DNA of 64,000 nucleotides from JAIYDJ01 sp031400505 (lineage in GTDB: Bacteria; Pseudomonadota; Alphaproteobacteria; Rhodobacterales; Rhodobacteraceae), in assembly GCA_031400505.1 (NCBI GenBank), contig JANNPZ010000045.1, positions 1 through 64,000 of the forward strand, read 5' to 3'. Shown piece after piece: positions 57,876 to 64,000 of this stretch. Numbering within the stretch: the stretch's first letter is position 1; each line of letters opens with the position of its first letter. A model generated the notes under the pieces. That model ran no database searches. It had not been told where the DNA came from and worked only from the letters and a program-made list of their open reading frames with translations. The translations under genes were made by a program, and so were the position numbers.

Positions 57876-58135
57876 GCCTTGCCATCATATCCGCTCTGCT
57901 ATGGCTGATCACTGCCAATATCATCGCGATGTTTCCCTCGCGCGACCGGCATTGGACAAACGCCTATATCCTGATCGCCGTGGGAATTCCGCTCGCCGGT
58001 TGGGTCACCTACGCACACGGCCCGATCTGGGGCATGCTGTTTGTCGCAGGGGGTGCGTCGGTGCTGCGCTGGCCACTGATCTATCTGTGGCGCTGGGTAA
58101 AGGCGAAAGTCGCGCGGCAGGAACCGGCAGAATAG
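57872..58135 (+). CDS. DUF2484-type small membrane protein, copy 2
   Basis: An 87-residue paralogue of the previous gene: ISALLWLITANIIAMFPSRD, PLAGWVTYAHGPIWGMLFVA, then a basic tail. Three membrane segments. End of the coupled ATGA chain that begins at murC. About 270 bp separate it from murB. Confidence 0.75.
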   Translation: MSLAIISALLWLITANIIAMFPSRDRHWTNAYILIAVGIPLAGWVTYAHGPIWGMLFVAGGASVLRWPLIYLWRWVKAKVARQEPAE

Positions 58136-58409
58136 GGCCGCGCTGCCTTTTCGCGTCGCAATCCTCGGACGTGTAATGATGCAGCAAGCTGGTTGGATGG
58201 CACAGCAGATGAACCGGCATCAGAACCTGGGCGATGGAGGCAACGCGTCCGGCGGCGTCAAAGACCCGATCAGACCTTGATCTGCAACTTCGCGCCAAGA
58301 AATTCGGCCCGTTCGAGATCAAACCTGATGTACGCCAAGTGTACGGATGCCAGACGTTGAAATCGCGGGAAAAGCGGGGCATCAGGGGAGGGAAAGGCCC
58401 GAGGTACAG
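58136..58409. other. gap between the DUF2484 pair and murB
   Basis: A 274-bp stretch without a supported gene. On the minus strand, short in-frame segments such as RFDLERAEFLGAKLQIKV and RVASIAQVLMPVHLLCHPT look protein-like in different frames, so it may be a decayed gene, but no family was identified. Confidence 0.35.
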
Positions 58410-59336
58410 ATGATCCTGCCCACACCGCGCGGCGCGTTGACGCCGAACCGCCCGTTGGCCGACCTGACCTGGCTTCGGGTGGGTGGGCCTGCGGATTGGC
58501 TTTTTCAACCTGTTGATCTGGATGATCTTTCCGGCTTTCTGGCCGGCCTTGATCCGCACGTGCCGGTGTTTCCAATCGGCGTCGGATCGAACCTGATCAT
58601 TCGCGACGGCGGCTTGCGCGCCGTGGTGATCCGGCTGGGAAGGGGATTTAATTCCATTGAAATTCAGGGGGATAGCGTCACCGCAGGCGCCGCCGCACTG
58701 GATGCCCATGTCGCCAGAAAAGCGGCAGAGGCAGGGTTGGACCTGACTTTCCTGCGCACCATTCCGGGTTCGATCGGCGGAGCGGCGCGCATGAACGCCG
58801 GGTGCTATGGGCATTACATCGCTGATTTCTTGATCGAAATCCAGGGTGTTGACCGCGCAGGGCGGGTGCAGACCCTGCCCGCCGAAGCCCTTGATCTGCG
58901 CTACCGCCAGTCCGACCTGCCCGATGGTTTTGTGATCACGTCCGCAACCTTTCGCGCCCCAAGAGGTGATCCGAAGGCGCTGGAGGCGCAAATGCAAGAC
59001 CAGATCGCCAAACGAGACGCAAGCCAACCTACCAAGGATAGATCCGCAGGGTCGACCTTCCGCAACCCCTTGGGGCGTTCTTCGACGGGGGCTTTCGATG
59101 ACACGCATGAATTGAAGGCCTGGAAGGTGATCGACAATGCCGGAATGCGCGGTGCAACGCTTGGCGGCGCGCAGATGTCGCCAAAACACTCGAACTTCCT
59201 GATCAACACCGGTGGCGCATCTGCCGCCGAACTGGAGGAATTGGGCGAGCAGGTGCGAAAAAGGGTTTTCGAAACACAAGGGATAGAGTTAGTATGGGAA
59301 ATCATGCGCGTCGGCGAACCGGCGGCTGAAGGATAA
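58410..59336 (+). CDS. murB: UDP-N-acetylenolpyruvoylglucosamine reductase
   Basis: FAD-dependent, NADPH-using reduction that makes UDP-MurNAc. The 308 residues show the FAD-site runs WLRVGGPADWLFQP and PIGVGSNLIIRDGGL, the GSIGGAARMNAGCYG block and RSAGSTFRNPLGRSS (catalytic Ser), with the C-terminal Glu in LVWEIMRVGE. ATG 58410 is preceded by GAGG; a longer reading from 58347 is not needed. Confidence 0.95.
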   Translation: MILPTPRGALTPNRPLADLTWLRVGGPADWLFQPVDLDDLSGFLAGLDPHVPVFPIGVGSNLIIRDGGLRAVVIRLGRGFNSIEIQGDSVTAGAAALDAHVARKAAEAGLDLTFLRTIPGSIGGAARMNAGCYGHYIADFLIEIQGVDRAGRVQTLPAEALDLRYRQSDLPDGFVITSATFRAPRGDPKALEAQMQDQIAKRDASQPTKDRSAGSTFRNPLGRSSTGAFDDTHELKAWKVIDNAGMRGATLGGAQMSPKHSNFLINTGGASAAELEELGEQVRKRVFETQGIELVWEIMRVGEPAAEG

Positions 59337-59368
59337 ACATCCGGCGAAGACCGGGGTCGAGGCAGAAA

Positions 59369-60289
59369 ATGATAGGCGGTGCGGGCAGATCAGCCGTAAC
59401 CGTGGCGGTATTGATGGGGGGACGTTCCGCAGAGCGGGAGGTCAGCCTTGTCTCGGGGCGCGAATGCGCCCTGGCGCTGCGGCAGGCGGGCTATCGGGTG
59501 GTCACGGTCGATTGCGACCGGCGGCTTCCTGAAAAGCTGTTGGAACTTCAACCGGATGTCGCATTCAACGCGCTGCATGGCCGCTGGGGCGAGGATGGCT
59601 GTGTGCAGGGCGTTCTGGAATGGCTGGGCATCGCCTATACCCATTCGGGTATCCTGGCATCGGCGCTGGCGATGAACAAAGCCCGCACCAAAGAGGTCTA
59701 CGCCGCCGCCGGTCTGCCTGTTGTCGTATCGGTGCTGGCCGCGCGCGAGGATGTCAGCACGGGCCATGTGATGGCGCCTCCCTATGTGGTCAAGCCGAAC
59801 AACGAAGGCTCGTCAGTCGGGGTCTATATCGTGCATCAGGGGTCGAATGCGCCGCGTCTGGCCGATACGATGCCGGCGCAGGTCCTGGTCGAGGCTTATG
59901 CGCCGGGCCGCGAGTTGACAACGACGGTGATCGGCGACCGCGCGCTGTGCGTGACCGATATCGTGTCGCCGGGCTGGTATGACTATGAAGCAAAATACAC
60001 GGCCGGCGGGTCCAGACATGATGTACCTGCCAAGGTGCCGTCAGAGATTTCGGCGGCGTGCATGGACTATGCATTGCGAGCGCACTACGCGTTGGGCTGC
60101 CGCGGCGTAAGCCGAACCGATTTTCGCTGGGATGAAAGTCGGGGGTTGGCCGGGTTGATCCTGCTGGAAACCAACACGCAACCCGGCATGACGCCAACCT
60201 CGTTGGCCCCCGAGCAGGCCGCGCATTGCGGCATCGCCTTTCCCGACTTGTGTGCCTGGATGGTCGAGGATGCATCATGCAACCGCTAG
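59369..60289 (+). CDS. ddl: D-alanine-D-alanine ligase
   Basis: ATP-grasp ligase making D-Ala-D-Ala. The 306 residues include VAVLMGGRSAEREVSLVSGR, ALHGRWGEDGCVQGVLEWLG, PYVVKPNNEGSSVGVYIV and the metal/ligand block LILLETNTQPGMTPTSLAPE. The 3' end overlaps ftsQ by 13 bp. Confidence 0.96.
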   Translation: MIGGAGRSAVTVAVLMGGRSAEREVSLVSGRECALALRQAGYRVVTVDCDRRLPEKLLELQPDVAFNALHGRWGEDGCVQGVLEWLGIAYTHSGILASALAMNKARTKEVYAAAGLPVVVSVLAAREDVSTGHVMAPPYVVKPNNEGSSVGVYIVHQGSNAPRLADTMPAQVLVEAYAPGRELTTTVIGDRALCVTDIVSPGWYDYEAKYTAGGSRHDVPAKVPSEISAACMDYALRAHYALGCRGVSRTDFRWDESRGLAGLILLETNTQPGMTPTSLAPEQAAHCGIAFPDLCAWMVEDASCNR

Positions 60290-61167
60290 GGCGCACCCCG
60301 CAGATGCGTCGTGATCCCGCGCCCAGTCGCTGGGCCTATCGGATGCATCGGCTGCAATTGACACCGATGTTTCGGGTTTTGTTCCGGGTCGGGTTGCCAG
60401 TTGCCGTGATCGGATTGGCCGCAGCGGCCTATTTCGGCGACGCGGGAAGACGGGCCGCACTGGGTGAGGCCGTGTCGGGTTTGCGCGACCGGTTTCAGGA
60501 CCGTCCTGAATTCATGATCACGCTGGTGTCGATCGAAGGCGCATCGCCCGAGTTGGCCAAGGCCGTGCGTGCCCGGATGGCGGTCAAGCTGCCGTTGTCG
60601 TCCTTTGCACTGGACCTTGATCTGGTTCGCGCGAAGGCCGAGGCGCTGGATGCGGTGGAAAGCGCCGACATGCGGGTGCGGGCGCAGGGCGTGTTGCAGG
60701 TGGTTGTCGTCGAACGCGAACCTGTGGTGATCTGGCGCTCTGAAGACGGGTTGACGATGCTGGATGCGAGCGGGCACCGGGTGGCAGGGCTTGCCGCCCG
60801 TGCCGACCGGCCGGACCTGCCGGTGATCGCGGGGCAGGGGGCGGATGCGGCCGCTGGTCAGGCACTCGCGATCCTTGCCGCCGCAGAGCCGATCTTGCCA
60901 AGGCTGCGGGGGCTTGTGCGGATGGGCGAGCGGCGTTGGGACGTCGTGCTTGACCGCAATCAGCGTTTGATGCTGCCTGCCGACGATCCGGTTGCGGCGC
61001 TGGAACGCGTCTTGCAGCTTGATCGGGCTGAAGACCTGTTGGCGCGCGATGTTCTGGCGGTCGATCTGCGCGTGCCGCAGCGCCCCGTTCTGCGATTAGC
61101 CCCTGATGCCCTGTCCGGTCTGCGTGCAGCGCGCGGCCTGACACCTGCCCCGGAGAACGCCCTATGA
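60277..61167 (+). CDS. ftsQ: cell-division protein FtsQ
   Basis: Bitopic divisome protein. The 296 residues have a short cytoplasmic N-terminus (MQPLGRTPQMRRDPAPSRWA), one membrane helix (VLFRVGLPVAVIGLAAAAYF, residues about 34-53), then a POTRA-like (residues about 75-150) and a beta domain. Start ATG 60277 overlaps ddl. Its stop overlaps the ftsA start (ATGA at 61164-61167). Confidence 0.93.
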   Translation: MQPLGRTPQMRRDPAPSRWAYRMHRLQLTPMFRVLFRVGLPVAVIGLAAAAYFGDAGRRAALGEAVSGLRDRFQDRPEFMITLVSIEGASPELAKAVRARMAVKLPLSSFALDLDLVRAKAEALDAVESADMRVRAQGVLQVVVVEREPVVIWRSEDGLTMLDASGHRVAGLAARADRPDLPVIAGQGADAAAGQALAILAAAEPILPRLRGLVRMGERRWDVVLDRNQRLMLPADDPVAALERVLQLDRAEDLLARDVLAVDLRVPQRPVLRLAPDALSGLRAARGLTPAPENAL

Positions 61168-62498
61168 CCGACCTGTACCAATCTCAGCGCGCGATGCGGA
61201 ACATGCGGCGGGCCGCCTTGCAACGCGGTGTCATTGCTGTCCTGGACGTGGGCACCAGCAAGATCGCCTGCCTGATCCTGCGGTTCGACGGGCTGGAAGA
61301 CACACGCGAAAGTGACGGCGTCGGGGCGATGGCGGGCCAGTCGAACTTTCGGGTGATCGGGGCTGCCACGACTCGGTCGCGCGGGGTTCGCTTTGGCGAG
61401 ATCGCGGTGATGAACGAGACCGAGCGCGCCATTCGCACCGCCGTACAAGCGGCACAGAAGATGGCAAATGTTCGGGTGGATCACTGCATTGCCTGTTTCG
61501 CCGGGGCAGAGCCGCGCAGCTATGGCCTTGCAGGCGAATGGGATCTGCAGGATTCAGTCGTCGTCGATCAGGACGTGGCGCGGGTGCTGGCGGCCTGCGA
61601 TGTGCCCGACATCGGGCAGGGGCGCGAAGTGCTGCACGCGCATCCGGTCAACTTTGCCCTGGACCATCGCACCGGGCTGGGCGATCCGCGCGGGCAGATC
61701 GGCAACCGGCTAGCTTGTGACATGCACATGCTGTCAGTCGAGGCGTCGGTGGTGCAGAACCTTCTTTACTGCATCAAGCGGTGTGACCTTGAACTGGCGG
61801 GGCTTGCCTCGTCGGCCTATGTCTCGGGGATTTCCTCTTTGGTCGAAGACGAACAAGAGCTGGGTTCGGCGTGCATCGACATGGGGGGCGGATCGACCGG
61901 TATTTCGATCTTCATGAAAAAGCACATGATTTATGCGGACTCGGTGCGGCTGGGCGGCGACCACGTGACTTCTGACATCTCGAAGGGGCTGCAGGTGCCG
62001 CTGGTGGTGGCCGAACGGATCAAGACAAAACATGGCGGCGTCGTGGCCACCGGTATGGATGACCGCGAGATGATCGAGATCGGCGGTGACAGCGGCGATT
62101 GGGAAAAGGACCGCCAGCAAGTCAGCCGGACCGAACTGATCGGCATCATCCGCCCGCGGGTCGAGGAAATCCTGGAAGACGTCGCGGCCCGGCTGAATGC
62201 TGGGTTCTTTGACCAGCTTCCGAGCCAGCAGATCGTCTTGACGGGCGGGGCCAGTCAGATCCCGGGGCTGGATGGTCTGGCAAGCCGAATCCTTGGCCAA
62301 AGGGTGCGGATGGGGCGGCCCCTGCGCGTGCAGGGATTGCCACAGGCGGCGACGGGGCCTGCATTCTCTGGTGCGGTCGGATTGTCACTGTTTGCGGCCC
62401 ATCCGCAGGATGAATGGTGGGATTTCGACATTCCCGCAGAACGCTATCCCGCGCGATCGATCAAAAGGGCGCTGAAATGGTTAAAGGACAACTGGTAA
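61164..62498 (+). CDS. ftsA: cell-division protein FtsA
   Basis: Actin-like ATPase that ties FtsZ to the membrane. The 444 residues contain phosphate loop GVIAVLDVGTSKIACLILRF, the 1C domain region, LGSACIDMGGGSTGISIFMK and IVLTGGASQIPGLDGLA. The C-terminal end, SIKRALKWLKDNW, is a basic amphipathic helix that should serve as the membrane-targeting sequence. Confidence 0.96.
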   Translation: MTDLYQSQRAMRNMRRAALQRGVIAVLDVGTSKIACLILRFDGLEDTRESDGVGAMAGQSNFRVIGAATTRSRGVRFGEIAVMNETERAIRTAVQAAQKMANVRVDHCIACFAGAEPRSYGLAGEWDLQDSVVVDQDVARVLAACDVPDIGQGREVLHAHPVNFALDHRTGLGDPRGQIGNRLACDMHMLSVEASVVQNLLYCIKRCDLELAGLASSAYVSGISSLVEDEQELGSACIDMGGGSTGISIFMKKHMIYADSVRLGGDHVTSDISKGLQVPLVVAERIKTKHGGVVATGMDDREMIEIGGDSGDWEKDRQQVSRTELIGIIRPRVEEILEDVAARLNAGFFDQLPSQQIVLTGGASQIPGLDGLASRILGQRVRMGRPLRVQGLPQAATGPAFSGAVGLSLFAAHPQDEWWDFDIPAERYPARSIKRALKWLKDNW

Positions 62499-62715
62499 CT
62501 CGCTATATGCTGCGTTCCTACCAAAATGCGGGAGTTTTTTGGCCGATCAGTCCACATTTTGTAGGCTGTTAAGCTTTTTCTCGTGACGACACTGCGTTCT
62601 GTAGGTAGACTTGTTCATAATTCGGTGATCCGCGCCTCGGGACAGGGGCGGTAGCATCCTAAACGGCGATTGGCGGCGCACCCGCTGCCCAACAGACAAC
62701 AGGCGGACAGAAACC

Positions 62716-64000
62716 ATGGCATTGAATTTGATGATGACCTCGCAGCGCGAAGAGCTGAAGCCGCGCATCACCGTGTTCGGTGTGGGGGGTGCGGGCGGTA
62801 ATGCGGTCAACAACATGATCGACAAGCAGCTTGAAGGCGTCGAGTTTGTGGTGGCGAACACCGATGCGCAGGCGTTGCAGCAAAGCCGGGCCGTGTCGAA
62901 AATCCAGATGGGCCTGAGGGTGACCGAGGGTCTGGGTGCGGGCGCGCGCCCCACGGTGGGGGCTGCGGCGGCCGAAGAGACGATCGAAGAGATTGTTGAT
63001 CATCTGGCCGGTGCGCACATGTGTTTCATCACTGCCGGCATGGGCGGCGGCACCGGCACCGGGGCGGCCCCGATCATAGCACAAGCGGCGCGTGAATTGG
63101 GCGTGCTGACGGTGGGCGTGGTGACCAAGCCCTTCCAGTTCGAGGGCAACAAGCGGATGCGTCAGGCCGAAGAGGGAATCGAGGCGCTGCAAAAGGTCGT
63201 CGATACCCTGATCATCATCCCCAACCAGAACCTGTTCCGGCTGGCCAATGAACGCACGACCTTTACCGAAGCCTTCGCGATGGCAGACGATGTGCTCTAT
63301 CAGGGCGTCAAGGGCGTCACCGATCTGATGGTGCGGCCCGGTCTGATCAACCTTGATTTCGCCGACGTGCGCGCGGTGATGGACGAGATGGGCAAGGCGA
63401 TGATGGGCACCGGCGAGGCCGAGGGGCCGGATCGTGCCGTTCAGGCGGCCGAGAAGGCGATTGCCAACCCGCTCTTGGATGAAATCAGCCTGCACGGGGC
63501 CAAGGGCGTGCTGATCAACATCACAGGCGGCTATGACCTGACCCTGTTCGAATTGGACGAGGCCGCCAACATCATCCGCGAGAAGGTCGATCCGGACGCC
63601 AACATCATTGTCGGGTCCACTTTAGACACCTCGATGGAGGGGGTCTTGCGGGTTTCGGTCGTTGCGACGGGCATTGATGTGGCCGAAACGCGCGCCGATG
63701 CGCCCGTCGCCCGCCGGTCAATGGCCGAACCGTTGAAAGCTGCGGCACCTGTGATCGAGCCCAAGCGTGAACTTCCGCTGGCGTTGCCGTCTGCGCCAAT
63801 GCCGTCCGCCCCGCCGCAGCCGCAACATCTGTCTGAAGATGGCTACAACGCCGATCCTTCACTGTTCGAAGCGGGCGAAGCGCGCCAGGATGATGTGCCC
63901 CCCCCCGCCTATGTCCCCCAGCCAGAAGTTGCCACGCGGGCACCCGTGGCCACAACGATGCGTCAGCAAGACGACGCGGCTGCATTCGTTGCCCCGCGTC
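62716..64000 (+). CDS. ftsZ: cell-division GTPase FtsZ, C-terminus beyond window
   Basis: Tubulin-like GTPase forming the Z-ring. The visible 428 codons show ITVFGVGGAGGNAVNNMI, the GTP signature GMGGGTGTGAAP and the T7-loop region NLDFADVRAVMDEMGKAMMG. After about residue 320 it becomes a Pro/Ala-rich linker (APVIEPKRELPLALPSAPMP), which continues past the right edge. Start ATG 62716, 217 bp after ftsA; that gap contains the only space for a separate ftsZ promoter. Confidence 0.97.
   Translation, partial: MALNLMMTSQREELKPRITVFGVGGAGGNAVNNMIDKQLEGVEFVVANTDAQALQQSRAVSKIQMGLRVTEGLGAGARPTVGAAAAEETIEEIVDHLAGAHMCFITAGMGGGTGTGAAPIIAQAARELGVLTVGVVTKPFQFEGNKRMRQAEEGIEALQKVVDTLIIIPNQNLFRLANERTTFTEAFAMADDVLYQGVKGVTDLMVRPGLINLDFADVRAVMDEMGKAMMGTGEAEGPDRAVQAAEKAIANPLLDEISLHGAKGVLINITGGYDLTLFELDEAANIIREKVDPDANIIVGSTLDTSMEGVLRVSVVATGIDVAETRADAPVARRSMAEPLKAAAPVIEPKRELPLALPSAPMPSAPPQPQHLSEDGYNADPSLFEAGEARQDDVPPPAYVPQPEVATRAPVATTMRQQDDAAAFVAPR

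Overview
The window is high-GC chromosomal DNA of an alphaproteobacterium, most probably a member of the Rhodobacteraceae. Supporting this are the irr / fabA-fabB-fabI divergon, the gbpR-chvE-gguAB sugar-acid operon, small DUF2484-type membrane proteins inside the division/cell-wall cluster, and a common Rhodobacterales-type intergenic hairpin before murD. This placement is inference from gene content; no search was run.

Layout. 1-2981: right-hand end of an integrated element that runs off the left edge (truncated prim-pol, a hypothetical, an AlpA-like protein, a tyrosine integrase), ending in the 3' half of a tRNA-Gly(TCC). 3111-6289: fatty-acid genes fabI, fabB, fabA and the divergent iron regulator irr. 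6402-7837: a transglutaminase-like and a fasciclin-domain protein. 7945-18034: LysR regulator, then ABC sugar importer ChvE-GguA-GguB and an oxidative (Weimberg-type) L-arabinose/galactose pathway ending at 2-oxoglutarate. 18105-21703: a cobalamin-domain-like protein, rpe and Calvin-type fba.

22057-35915: an intact tRNA-Asn(GTT) followed by a 13.8-kb mobile element bounded by a 47-bp direct repeat (22086-22132 and 35869-35915). It carries a PvuII-type restriction-modification system with controller, a membrane glycosyltransferase with a tiny membrane partner, a GIY-YIG nuclease, a terminase-small-subunit-like protein, a small lipoprotein, a serine recombinase, a 12-copy iteron array, a prim-pol/helicase, an AlpA-like protein and the integrase. 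It has no recognised capsid or tail genes, so it looks like a phage satellite or satellite-like integrative element. This is the most novel region of the window.

36117-50768: a lone lower-GC hypothetical, a polyamine-type ABC importer with divergent LuxR regulator, and a myo-inositol catabolic cluster (aldolase, iolB, iolC, iolD, two Gfo/Idh oxidoreductases, iolE) with its own LacI regulator. A perfect 16-bp LacI-type palindrome lies between the two divergent iol arms. 51145-64000: an SDR and then the second half of the dcw cluster (murD, ftsW, murG, murC, four small ORFs, murB, ddl, ftsQ, ftsA, start of ftsZ). murG is broken here by a 4-bp duplication, either an assembly error or a real lesion in an essential gene.
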